DNA of 31,011 nt. Source: a virus. A program made the position numbers and the translations under genes. Numbering within the stretch: position 1 is the stretch's first letter; each line of letters starts with the position of its first letter. The DNA lies in the IMG/VR virus record IMGVR_UViG_3300019889_000112, positions 1-31,011 of that record, one strand, 5' to 3'. Below the pieces are notes generated by a model. The model was not told the DNA's origin. It searched no databases and saw only the letters and a program-made list of their open reading frames with translations. Positions 6,209 to 13,326 of the stretch are shown in pieces.

Positions 6209-6268
6209 ACCGGGCCTGAACCGGCCAAATACCGGGCGTAGACCGGGGCTCTATCGGAATTATACCGG
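6209..6268 (+). repeat. 11-bp-phased ACCGG iteron array (right arm)
   Basis: ACCGG occurs at 6209, 6220, 6231, 6242 and 6264, and ATCGG at 6253. That is six units at an exact 11-bp step. The first three units read ACCGGGC, ACCGGC and ACCGGGC, in the same order as the left array read outward. The spacers between units are otherwise unlike each other. The array lies in intergenic DNA between the early promoter and the terminator of the 188-aa gene. Confidence 0.85.
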
Positions 6269-6303
6269 CGTATATGTGATATTAAATCAGTATATTTTTA
6301 GAC

Positions 6304-6343
6304 GAAAAAATAGGGAAGCTAATCGGTTAAGACTAGCTTCCCT
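6304..6343 (-). terminator. Intrinsic terminator of the 188-aa gene
   Basis: Perfect 10-bp stem AGGGAAGCTA (6312-6321) and TAGCTTCCCT (6334-6343) with a 12-nt loop. Read on the minus strand, the stem is followed by ATTTTTTCG, a proper U-tract. It lies 22 nt past the stop of the gene at 6365-6931 and insulates the origin-like region from that transcript. Confidence 0.85.
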
Positions 6344-6364
6344 TTGGAATTAAACGTTAGTTAA

Positions 6365-6931
6365 TTAACGCTTGCCCTTGTTCGCTCGAAATTCTGCTAC
6401 TGTGTATTCTCCGAAAACTGCTGCGTTGAATTGCTTCAACATATTGATAGCAATTTCGTCGGACACATTGGAAAGTTTCATGAAATTCCTTACCATAGTA
6501 GCCTTGGAATTTCCGATATTTTCTTCCGTCAACGGAGACTTTTCGTTGAACTTCCGCTGATATGCGTTATTCTTTGCAGTCGTTTTCAGGTCGTCATTGA
6601 AAACTTCCACAAGCTTTTTGACTGCCGGTCCAGCTTTTTCACCCTTCAATGCCTCTGCCAAAAATTGCATTTGGTCGTCTGTCAGTTCCGCGCCCAGAAG
6701 ATTCAGAGCGGTAGGAAGAGAGGGAACCTGTTGATATTCGTATGGTTCCTTATCATTGGTATACCAGATGGCAATACCATTCTCTGACAATGTGGCTCCG
6801 TCTGGAAGGTCGTCTCCCTTTTCCCAATCTTCCACTTTTACGGTAATACGAAACGTATCTTTCTTCGTATCTACTTCAGCGGGAACCTGAGAATCGAAAC
6901 GACCACGGAGCGCACGTGTTGAATTACGCAT
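6365..6931 (-). CDS. Hypothetical protein, 188 aa, own transcription unit
   Basis: A soluble acidic protein with no cysteine, signal peptide or membrane segment. Residues 25-60 look like beta strands (DTFRITVKVEDWEKGDDLP, then GIAIWYTND). The rest is mainly helical, with a Lys-rich segment (LKGEKAGPAVKKLVEVF) and a C-terminal KGKR. A GAGG ribosome site 8 nt upstream fixes the start. It is monocistronic, with a strong TTGACA promoter, a leader hairpin and its own terminator, and its base composition is richer in GC than the early operon. This design suggests strong, separately controlled expression, as for an abundant early protein or a transferred cargo gene. The family is not recognised. Confidence 0.75.
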   Translation of the reverse strand: MRNSTRALRGRFDSQVPAEVDTKKDTFRITVKVEDWEKGDDLPDGATLSENGIAIWYTNDKEPYEYQQVPSLPTALNLLGAELTDDQMQFLAEALKGEKAGPAVKKLVEVFNDDLKTTAKNNAYQRKFNEKSPLTEENIGNSKATMVRNFMKLSNVSDEIAINMLKQFNAAVFGEYTVAEFRANKGKR

Positions 6932-6961
6932 TGTGTAACCTCGTAAATTGTCAAACGTCCA

Positions 6962-6982
6962 AGGTCAGAGAGAATCTCCGAC
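6962..6982 (-). promoter_or_regulatory. Hairpin at transcript start of the 188-aa gene
   Basis: GGTC and GAGA (6962-6970, one mismatched base between them) pair with TCTC and GACC (6974-6982) around a 3-nt loop. The element begins within a few bases of the expected start site near 6984, so it is either a repressor operator at +1 or a 5' stabilising hairpin in the leader. Confidence 0.55.
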
Positions 6983-6990
6983 CGACGACT

Positions 6991-7019
6991 TATTGTCTCA
7001 TAACGGAAAATAGGTGTCA
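6991..7019 (-). promoter_or_regulatory. Sigma70-like promoter of the 188-aa gene
   Basis: TTGACA (7019-7014), a 17-bp spacer and GACAAT (6996-6991) on the minus strand. The leader to the ATG at 6931 is about 53 nt. The -35 box and the following bases (TTGACAC) match those of the early operon promoter at 6015. Confidence 0.7.
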
Positions 7020-7381
7020 AGAGAAAACGACAGGGAACGAAAAATATTTCTACTTACAGGTTTGTAATGTGCGCGCGGAATATACTAATTGGGAAATATG
7101 ATAGTCGGTGTGCAATCATATGCAGAGGAAAATTGTTCTGTTATAGTGTGCAAAAGGCAGTTAACTTAACTAGATGCATGATATTGCATAGTCTCGTAAT
7201 GAGTCTACAATAGGCTACCATTCAACGCGCCTGTCATTATGATAGCTGAGCCTAGCACCTTGTCTGTTCTCTCATCCTGGGCCAATTCGATATTCCTCGA
7301 AACACGATATCGTAATGTAGTTTATCTCTCGCCTAACTGGCGCGCTGTATTCTCCTACTTACATAATAGTAATCATATCAT

Positions 7382-7397
7382 TGTGATTTATTTCACA
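7382..7397. promoter_or_regulatory. Consensus CRP/FNR-family binding site
   Basis: TGTGA-N6-TCACA matches the symmetric consensus of the cyclic-AMP receptor protein family in all ten specified bases. It lies about 285 bp upstream of the late promoter and about 365 bp from the promoter of the 188-aa gene. No CRP-family regulator is encoded in the window, so a host protein would be the reader. Confidence 0.5.
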
Positions 7398-7532
7398 GAC
7401 TATCATAGTTCGATTGACTATCATATGCCTCTCCTCTTATCATGCCTATCCCCCCATACCCCGTCCACAGGATAACATCCACACTGCTTCCAGGGCGTAG
7501 GTAGCGCAATCACATAAGGGTTTGATTTTTAG

Positions 7533-7561
7533 TTTAAAAACTTATGGATTCTTTATATAAT
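7533..7561 (+). promoter_or_regulatory. Possible upstream rightward promoter
   Basis: TTTAAA (7533-7538), a 17-bp spacer and a perfect TATAAT (7556-7561). The -10 box abuts the palindrome TTTAAGACTTAAA (7561-7573). The surrounding DNA is very AT-rich, so chance matches are likely and confidence is modest. Confidence 0.4.
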
Positions 7562-7603
7562 TTAAGACTTAAAAGGTAGGAGTCCCATAAATTAGGTAAT
7601 TGA

Positions 7604-7647
7604 ATAGTATAGTATCAAAGTTAAGACTTGTTTTAATACCATACTAT
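7604..7647 (+). repeat. Inverted repeat upstream of late promoter
   Basis: ATAGTATAGTAT (7604-7615) pairs with ATACCATACTAT (7636-7647) with one mismatch in 12, around a 20-nt loop holding TTAAGACTT. No T-run follows on either strand, so it is not a normal terminator. It ends 12 bp before the -35 box at 7660 and may be an operator. Confidence 0.5.
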
Positions 7648-7659
7648 CATTATGAGGAC

Positions 7660-7688
7660 TTGACAAGGCCGCCGAAATTTGATAGACT
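7660..7688 (+). promoter_or_regulatory. Sigma70-like promoter of the rightward structural genes
   Basis: TTGACA (7660-7665), a 17-bp spacer and TAGACT (7683-7688), with start expected near 7695. The leader to the ATG at 7750 contains the palindrome TGAACGTTCA (7711-7720) and a third copy of the TAAGACT motif (7705). No other strong promoter is seen before the terminase genes. Confidence 0.65.
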
Positions 7689-7749
7689 CCTGAGTGGAAA
7701 GTTGTAAGACTGAACGTTCACTTGTGATATTTATAGAACTATAAGAATC

Positions 7750-8250
7750 ATGAAATTATTCATTCAAGATGACGAAGTAATTGAACAAAGAATCGAAGAT
7801 ACTTTAAAATCTCCAGATAATGGAGTAGTCATTAAGTCGCAAGTGGGAATTAAGATTGGTGAGAATCGTTCTGATTTAACTAAAGAGATTACAGCATTAG
7901 ATAGTTTAGAAATTGGCGCGACTAAGGCTGGCGAAATTAATGGAGTTCCACAAAGTTCGGCGAGTAAATATGCGGTTGGAAAAGATATAGCGGATGATGA
8001 GACGCGCGTGAGAGTTTTAAATATTAGAAATCAGATTTCTGATATGGCTACCTCAAAGTTAATGGACACTCTTGATTTATTTGACCCTACTGATATTGAG
8101 AAGCCTAGAGAGCTAATAGCAGCAGCGCGCGACTTATCTACTATCGTTGAAAAGATTTCTGGTAAAGGCGAGAAGGACCAGCAGGTTCATCTTCATATGT
8201 ATATGCCTAATCAGAATAAAGTTGAGAAGTATGAAGTGATTGATGTTTAG
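7750..8250 (+). CDS. Terminase small subunit (probable)
   Basis: The 166-residue protein has a helix-turn-helix at about residues 55-78 (IGATKAGEINGVPQSSASKY), the DNA-recognition type used by small terminase subunits to bind the packaging site. The C-terminal half is helical (oligomerisation), then a tail with HLHMYMPNQ. It is the first gene after the late promoter and lies three genes before the large terminase. The leader has no clear Shine-Dalgarno, which may limit its translation. The assignment rests on the helix-turn-helix, size and position; a transcriptional regulator is the alternative. Confidence 0.65.
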   Translation: MKLFIQDDEVIEQRIEDTLKSPDNGVVIKSQVGIKIGENRSDLTKEITALDSLEIGATKAGEINGVPQSSASKYAVGKDIADDETRVRVLNIRNQISDMATSKLMDTLDLFDPTDIEKPRELIAAARDLSTIVEKISGKGEKDQQVHLHMYMPNQNKVEKYEVIDV

Positions 8251-8261
8251 AAGGAAATCAA

Positions 8262-8489
8262 ATGCCAACAGAGCTTTTAACTATTGGTCCCGTTCATAAT
8301 ATTATACAGAATGTTGTTTATGCTATGCCAACACGTAAGGTGCGTGTGCATTCATTAGCAGTGGTAGAAATATCTGTAGATAGTATTGCATGGGATGTAT
8401 TAACTAATTCTGAAACTATAGGTGCAGAGGCTGCATCTGCATTTATTCGATGTCCTGGTGGAAACACAACTCTTGTTTTGAAGGCTTAA
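8262..8489 (+). CDS. Small phage structural-type protein, 75 aa
   Basis: An all-beta small protein (MPTELLTIGPVHNIIQNVVY, then VRVHSLAVVEISVDSIAWDVL) ending in a short strand TTLVLKA. Proteins with a similar strand pattern occur among small head-associated phage proteins, but I cannot name the family. A good AAGGA ribosome site precedes it. It lies between the two terminase genes. A minor virion role is a guess from composition and location. Confidence 0.6.
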   Translation: MPTELLTIGPVHNIIQNVVYAMPTRKVRVHSLAVVEISVDSIAWDVLTNSETIGAEAASAFIRCPGGNTTLVLKA

Positions 8490-8501
8490 ACTCGTCTCAT
8501 A

Positions 8502-8711
8502 ATGAATGCTATTAGATGCCCAAAATGTTACGAAGAAAACGTAGGTGCTTACAATGTATATTCTTACGCAATTTGTAACGTCTGTGGTAAAAACTTTACT
8601 AGATTTGATGAGGCTAGAGATATCTTCTATCAATTATGGAGATTATCACAGAACAGTCCTGATTACAATAAGAAACTTTGGGGTAGGTTAAGAGAACTTT
8701 TAGGTCTTTGA
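8502..8711 (+). CDS. Small zinc-ribbon protein, 69 aa
   Basis: CPKC (residues 6-9) and CNVC (25-28) form a classic zinc ribbon with an 18-residue hairpin between the pairs. The remainder is a helix with aromatic and Arg residues (LWRLSQNSPDYNKKLWGRLR). The ribosome site is weak. It is located directly before the large terminase and may be an accessory packaging or regulatory protein. No specific family is assigned. Confidence 0.6.
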   Translation: MNAIRCPKCYEENVGAYNVYSYAICNVCGKNFTRFDEARDIFYQLWRLSQNSPDYNKKLWGRLRELLGL

Positions 8712-8719
8712 TTTAGGGA

Positions 8720-10360
8720 ATGAATATTACATTAGGAGATCCAGGCAATGATTTCATTAGAGAAATTAAACCCCACTTACGACAAGAAGACTTCCTTAAA
8801 ATACCCGATGAAGTCTTCGAAGCCTTATATGGTGGGGCAGCTTATGGAGGTAAGAGTTTTCTCCTTACACTCATTCCACTTATTAGAGGCTTTTATAAAT
8901 TTAGAGGATTTAAAGGTATCCTCTTACGACGAAATTACAATGACCTCGAACGAGAAGTTATTAGGCTATCTAAAGATTATTACCCATTAACAGGCGCGAC
9001 TTATAATGAGACTAAGCATAGTTGGACATGGCCTGAATATGGAAGTTATTTCGATTTCGGCCATATCTCACATATGGCTGATGTTAAGAGACAGTATGAC
9101 ACTGCTCAGTATAATTATTGCGCGTTCGATGAACTTACTCACTTTGAAGAACAAATGTATATTTACATGGTTGGATCGCGAGTCCGACCAGGTTCTTCTT
9201 TTAATGTTGCTATTGCAAGGAGTGGAACCAATCCTGGCGGAATAGGCCAGACATTTACCTATAATAGATTTGTTAAACCAGATGAAAATGGTTACAAGAT
9301 TATCAAAGACAAAAGGACGGGACTCCTTAGGATTTATATTCCATGCTTGCCACAGGATAATCCTTATGGCATGCTGTATGACCCACAGTATTTACAAAAG
9401 CTTGAAATACTTCCAGAAGCTGAAAAGCGCGCTAAGAAATATGGCGACTGGCATGCATTCGAAGGTTCTGTATTTCCAGAATTTAGACCTATTAAGTTTC
9501 CTGCCGAGCCAGACAACGCACTCCACGTCATACCAAGCTTTACTATTCCAGAATGGTGGCCTCGCGTTCTATCAATTGACTGGGGCAAAAGGGCAATGTG
9601 CCATGCTATGTGGGCAGCAATTAGTCCAGATAAGCGAGTATACGTTTATAGGGAGAGAGCATGGATAGGACAAGATTTACCTTATTGGGCTTCAGAAATA
9701 AAAGAAGTATCGCACTTAGAGAATATAGTTCATACAGTCTTATGTGGGTCAGCTTGGCAAGATCGTGGAGTGGAAACGATAGCGGACCAATTTCAAAAGT
9801 ATGCTGGACTAGTGCCTTCTTCTAGTGATAATAGTCCAGGCTCTCGTATATCTGGATTGCAATTATGTCACGATTTCCTTAGATGGGAACAACATCATTT
9901 AATGCGGGCGCCCGGTGAAGTTTACGACTTTGAATTAGCACAGCATATATACCGGAACTTTGGTGACGGGGCTCTTATAAGATATAGGAAGCAATTCTTA
10001 GATGAAGAACCAGAAGGGAATTTACCAAGAATACAGTTCTTCGAGCAGGCTTGTCCGGTAATCATTGACACTATTCCAACGGCTGTATATGACGACAAGA
10101 GGACAGAAGACATTAAGGAATTCAATGGAGATGATCCTCTCGATAATTTTCGTTATCTCTGTCGTGCTGTTAATAGATATTGTGAAGGTCTTACAGAAGA
10201 ACTTGAACGTAAGAAGCTTATCCAGGAAGCTGTTACAAAGCTTAATGTTAGTCAAGACCAGACCCAATTCTATAGAACGATGGAAAGAATTGAGTCTAAG
10301 GAAAAGAGTTTTGGAGTAGTTAGAAAATCTAGATTAAATAGGAATAGAAAATATGGTTAG
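8720..10360 (+). CDS. terL: Terminase large subunit
   Basis: The 546-residue packaging motor has an N-terminal ATPase and a C-terminal nuclease. Walker A is GGAAYGGKS (38-46), Walker B with catalytic acid is YCAFDEL (133-139), and the coupling motif SGTNPGG is at 168-174. The RNaseH-like nuclease begins near VLSIDWGK, with Asp287 as the first metal ligand. The length is normal for the family. It pulls DNA into the prohead through the portal and cuts concatemers. An AGGGA ribosome site precedes the ATG; the last 8 bases overlap the next gene. The Asp-Trp-Gly nuclease motif also occurs in terminases of other podovirus-like phages. Confidence 0.95.
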   Translation: MNITLGDPGNDFIREIKPHLRQEDFLKIPDEVFEALYGGAAYGGKSFLLTLIPLIRGFYKFRGFKGILLRRNYNDLEREVIRLSKDYYPLTGATYNETKHSWTWPEYGSYFDFGHISHMADVKRQYDTAQYNYCAFDELTHFEEQMYIYMVGSRVRPGSSFNVAIARSGTNPGGIGQTFTYNRFVKPDENGYKIIKDKRTGLLRIYIPCLPQDNPYGMLYDPQYLQKLEILPEAEKRAKKYGDWHAFEGSVFPEFRPIKFPAEPDNALHVIPSFTIPEWWPRVLSIDWGKRAMCHAMWAAISPDKRVYVYRERAWIGQDLPYWASEIKEVSHLENIVHTVLCGSAWQDRGVETIADQFQKYAGLVPSSSDNSPGSRISGLQLCHDFLRWEQHHLMRAPGEVYDFELAQHIYRNFGDGALIRYRKQFLDEEPEGNLPRIQFFEQACPVIIDTIPTAVYDDKRTEDIKEFNGDDPLDNFRYLCRAVNRYCEGLTEELERKKLIQEAVTKLNVSQDQTQFYRTMERIESKEKSFGVVRKSRLNRNRKYG

Positions 10361-10697
10361 ATTAGTTTTAAGACTTTTAAAAATTAAAGATTATGAACCT
10401 TGCAAAAGTTGTGAAGTTCTTAAGCAGCAACTAGATATCGTAAATCAGGAGCGCGCTGATTTACTTGCGACTATCATGGGCTTGGTAAAGCCTGAAGTAG
10501 TCCAACAGCAAATCACAACGGTAATGCCTACAGATAGAAAAGCTTTACCTTGGGCGCAAAGAAAAAAGATTCTTGAAGAGGAAGATAGAGCTAGAGCTAG
10601 AGTATTAGGTGAAGTAACTAGGAAGATTGAAACAGTTGAGAAAGAAGTAGGACTAGATGAATCTTCTAAGGCAGAAGACTCCAGCCGAGAAGCATAA
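10353..10697 (+). CDS. Coiled-coil protein with CxxC, 114 aa
   Basis: The N-terminus is basic with CKSC at residues 17-20, followed by a leucine-rich coiled coil (LKQQLDIVNQERADLLATIMGL). A second charged helix lies near residue 75 (RKKILEEEDRARARVLGEVTR), and the tail is acidic. It overlaps the end of the large terminase by 8 nt and contains the start of the next small gene. Small coiled-coil proteins between terminase and portal are common in podoviruses, but a precise role is not known. Confidence 0.65.
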   Translation: MVRLVLRLLKIKDYEPCKSCEVLKQQLDIVNQERADLLATIMGLVKPEVVQQQITTVMPTDRKALPWAQRKKILEEEDRARARVLGEVTRKIETVEKEVGLDESSKAEDSSREA

Positions 10698-10836
10698 AGC
10701 TAAGTTTGGTAGTAGAGATAAGGATATTGAACTAAGTTCTAAAGCTATCGGTCCTTCTAAATCTACATTTAAAGAAATGTTTAATCCTGCTAATATGTTA
10801 GCTGGAAAGATTAAGAGGAAGATAAGTGCCCGCTAA
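10657..10836 (+). CDS. Small basic protein, 59 aa
   Basis: A 59-codon frame starting inside the end of the previous gene. AGGA lies 4 nt before the ATG, a tight but usable ribosome site. The product begins MNLLRQKTPAEKHKAKFGSR and is strongly basic, with a C-terminal KIKRKISAR. It ends inside the start of the following GTG-initiated gene, so three genes overlap in series here. It fills otherwise empty sequence between terminase and portal genes. Confidence 0.6.
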   Translation: MNLLRQKTPAEKHKAKFGSRDKDIELSSKAIGPSKSTFKEMFNPANMLAGKIKRKISAR

Positions 10837-10984
10837 ATCTGCTAAGCAATATAGATTTATGCAAATGATGGCTCATAGTCCTGAAAAGAAAAAAGGAAAA
10901 GGAATAGGGCCTTCACCCGAAGTTGCTAAGGAGATGATAGAGAAGACTCCAAAAAATAAAAGAAAACTCTTTTCTAAAAGATAA
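10826..10984 (+). CDS. DUF3008-like small protein, 52 aa, GTG start
   Basis: Translation starts at GTG 10826 with GAGGAAG upstream. The protein begins PAKSAKQYRFMQMMAHSP and contains GIGPSPEVAKEM and TPKNKR, matching the general pattern PAKSxxQxRFM...AHSP...SxxVAKEM of small DUF3008-type proteins found between terminase and portal genes in many phages. The cellular role of the family is unknown to me. The stop overlaps the portal start as TAATG. The family resemblance is from memory of the consensus. Confidence 0.65.
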   Translation: MPAKSAKQYRFMQMMAHSPEKKKGKGIGPSPEVAKEMIEKTPKNKRKLFSKR

Positions 10985-13326
10985 TGCCTCATAAAGAGAT
11001 TCCAGAAGATATTAAAACTAATCTTAAGACGCTCGTAGACCATTTCTGCGCGGAGGACCAAGAAGTCCGTGAACGTCAAATTAGAATATGGCGTAAACTT
11101 AAGCTTTATTGGAATGGATTTACTCGCATTTGGTATTCTGAAGTAGCACATGATTGGCGCGTTTGGGATTATTCTGGAGACTCTAAAAGTTCGGATGATG
11201 ATTACTACGACAAGCCAATCAATGTTTTCAAAGCTTATCTTGAATCTATTATTGCTGCCCTTTCGATTACTATTCCTGCTATTGATTGTGCTCCGGATGA
11301 TGCTGATAATCCTTTGGACGTTAGCACGGCTAAAAGTGGGAACAAGATAGCAGCATTAATTGGCAAACATAATAATGCTTCCTTCCTTTGGTTGCATGCG
11401 CTTTACGTTTATTGCACTGAAGGAATGGTAGCATGTTACTCTTATCCTAAAGAAGATAAGGCTTATGGAACTTATGAGACTAATCGATACGAGGAAGATA
11501 CTAAAGAAGTTCATGTATGTCCAGTATGTAATGAACAGCTCGCCGATGAATTATTTACTCAGGCAGAAGCCGATGAGTTTATGCCTGATGAAGATGATGT
11601 TCTTCTTCATGATCTAGTTCTTAATAAACATATTATCATCTGTCCTCAGTGTGCAGCTACTCTAGATCCCAATCTACAGAAGAGCAAGTTAATAGTTCAG
11701 AGACTTGTAGGAGTTACTAACAATCCTAAGTCTCGGCAGTGCCTAGAAGTATATGGGGGGTTATATGTAAAAGTTCCTAACTACGCAAAGAAGCAGGAAG
11801 ACTGTCCTTATCTTATCTTCTCCTATGAGACACACTACGCTAATGCGTTAGAGATGTATCCAGAATTGAGAGATAAAATAGAAAAGGGCGCTTCTAAAAC
11901 TTTGTCTAGTTCTGGACTAAGTGAACCCTATGAAAGATGGGGCAGACTTTCTCCTCAGTATTATGGGGAGTATCCTGTTAATAATGTTACTATTCGTAAT
12001 TGTTGGTTTCGCCCTGCTGCTTATAATATCTTAGGAAATGAGGAAGATGTAAAGGAACTTAAGGCAAAGTTTCCAGATGGATGCAAAGTAGTATTTATTG
12101 ATGATTGCTTTGCAGCTGCGGAGAATGAAGCTTTAGATGATTGTTGGACTCTTACTCATAATCCTCTGTCTGATTATATCCATCATGACCCTCTGGGCAT
12201 TTTACTTGTATCTGTCCAAGATATAGTAAATGACCTAATCTCCTTGATTGTTCAGACTATCGAACAAGGCATTCCTCAAACATTCATAGACCCTGCTATC
12301 CTAGACTTTGATGCTTACAGACAGATGGAAGCTACTCCAGGTGGAGTATATCCAACTAAGCCTGTAAGTGCAACTAAAAATATCTCAGAAGGTTTCTTCT
12401 CATTTAAGGCAGCAGCTTTAGGAGAAGAGGTTCTTCCTGCACTTAATCAATTCCAGCAACTTGGCCAATTGGCATCTGGCGCTCTGCCTAGTCTATTCGG
12501 AGGAATAGCAGAGGCTGGCTCTAAGACTGCATCTGAATATGCAATGTCCCGCGCGCAGGCACTTCAGCGATTGCAGACTCCTTGGAAGATGCTTTCATTA
12601 TGGTGGAAGGATATCTTTTCTAAGGCTATTACATCTTACATCAAGGAAATGGCAGATGATGAGAGATTAGTAGAGAAGGATAAGCAAGGTAACTACGTAA
12701 ACGTTTTCATTAGAAAATCTGAAGTAGCTGGTAAAATTGGTAATATTGAACTAGAGTCTTCTGAACAATTACCAGCAAGTTGGGCACAACTTAAAGATGT
12801 AATAATGAAGATGGTAGAACTGAATAATCCTCAAGTTCTACAGATTCTTTTCTCTCCTGAAAATATTCATTTATTTGCAGAAGCTACTGGACTTAATGAC
12901 CTTAAGTTGCCAGGAGAAGAAGATAAGATTAAGCAGAATGAAGAGATTCAGCAACTATTAGCATCCCAGCCTATTGTGCAACCGCCTGACCCAATGCAAG
13001 TTCAGATGGCTACAGAATTAGGAATGCAACCTCCGGGAGAAACAGAAATTCCTTCAGTAGAAGTAGATGCTGAATTAGATAATCATCAAGTAGAAGCAGA
13101 TATCTGTCGTAAATTTTTAATCTCAGATGCAGGTAGATTAGCTAAGATTCAAAACCGGCCGGGTTACTATAACGTTCTATTACATTTTAAAGCACATATG
13201 GCTATCATCCAGCAGCAGATGATGGCACAACAACAAGCCTCTGTTGCAGCGGGGGAAAAGAATCCTAAGAAATCTGCACAAACAGGAGAAGAAAATGGCG
13301 CTCCCAATAGACTCCCAATCAAGTGA
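10984..13326 (+). CDS. Portal protein
   Basis: A 780-residue protein in the canonical place after the terminase. The N-terminal part has many aromatic residues and a Trp-rich segment (WNGFTRIWYSEVAHDWRVWD). The centre contains the conserved-looking helical stretch DPLGILLVSVQDIVNDLISL, followed by QGIPQTFIDP. The C-terminal part is Gln- and Met-rich, as in P22-type portals with a long barrel. The length is near that of P22 gp1. It also holds two CxxC knuckles (CPVC 179-182, CPQC 220-223) separated by an acidic loop, a zinc ribbon that is uncommon in portals. It forms the dodecameric DNA gate and the joint to the tail. Confidence 0.85.
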   Translation: MPHKEIPEDIKTNLKTLVDHFCAEDQEVRERQIRIWRKLKLYWNGFTRIWYSEVAHDWRVWDYSGDSKSSDDDYYDKPINVFKAYLESIIAALSITIPAIDCAPDDADNPLDVSTAKSGNKIAALIGKHNNASFLWLHALYVYCTEGMVACYSYPKEDKAYGTYETNRYEEDTKEVHVCPVCNEQLADELFTQAEADEFMPDEDDVLLHDLVLNKHIIICPQCAATLDPNLQKSKLIVQRLVGVTNNPKSRQCLEVYGGLYVKVPNYAKKQEDCPYLIFSYETHYANALEMYPELRDKIEKGASKTLSSSGLSEPYERWGRLSPQYYGEYPVNNVTIRNCWFRPAAYNILGNEEDVKELKAKFPDGCKVVFIDDCFAAAENEALDDCWTLTHNPLSDYIHHDPLGILLVSVQDIVNDLISLIVQTIEQGIPQTFIDPAILDFDAYRQMEATPGGVYPTKPVSATKNISEGFFSFKAAALGEEVLPALNQFQQLGQLASGALPSLFGGIAEAGSKTASEYAMSRAQALQRLQTPWKMLSLWWKDIFSKAITSYIKEMADDERLVEKDKQGNYVNVFIRKSEVAGKIGNIELESSEQLPASWAQLKDVIMKMVELNNPQVLQILFSPENIHLFAEATGLNDLKLPGEEDKIKQNEEIQQLLASQPIVQPPDPMQVQMATELGMQPPGETEIPSVEVDAELDNHQVEADICRKFLISDAGRLAKIQNRPGYYNVLLHFKAHMAIIQQQMMAQQQASVAAGEKNPKKSAQTGEENGAPNRLPIK

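Larger units (their letters stand above)
7098..7650. repeat. Dispersed ACTATCAT motif
   Basis: ACTATCAT occurs at 7399-7406, 7417-7424 and 7643-7650, with the reverse complement at 7098-7105 and a near match (ATGATAGC) at 7239-7246. The copies at 7399 and 7417 are part of a 10-bp direct repeat GACTATCATA spaced 18 bp apart; the copy at 7098 shares the same 10 bp inverted. This looks like a regulator box. Confidence 0.5.
7020..7655. other. Non-coding, palindrome-rich control region
   Basis: No convincing gene is seen here on either strand. The region holds many short dyads: AGTTAACTTAACT (7159-7171), ATGCA-N6-TGCAT (7174-7189), ACGATATCGT (7304-7313), a CRP-type site (7382-7397), TTTAAGACTTAAA (7561-7573) and a large hairpin (7604-7647). 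It separates the leftward transcripts from the rightward late genes and probably hosts the switch between them. Confidence 0.6.

Noticed and set aside
5858-6268. ACCGG arrays as a CRISPR array
   Set aside because: Units are 11 bp with a 5-bp core, no 25-40-bp repeats or spacers, and no cas genes nearby.
7359-7424. 21-codon minus-strand frame with AGGAG before the ATG
   Set aside because: It has a good ribosome site but is very short and lies on repeated regulatory boxes; no support as a gene.
7400-7425. TTCGATT resembling a tRNA T-loop
   Set aside because: No matching stems, anticodon arm or acceptor stem; the pairing ATAGT/ACTAT belongs to the repeated boxes.
7239-7475. 78-codon plus-strand open frame
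   Set aside because: No ribosome site, codon use (CTC, TCC) unlike neighbouring genes, and it covers the CRP-like site and repeated boxes. More likely regulatory DNA.
7464-7483. DnaA-box-like sequences (TCCACA pairs)
   Set aside because: Best match is 7 of 9 to TTATCCACA with no cluster; too weak to call host-initiator boxes.
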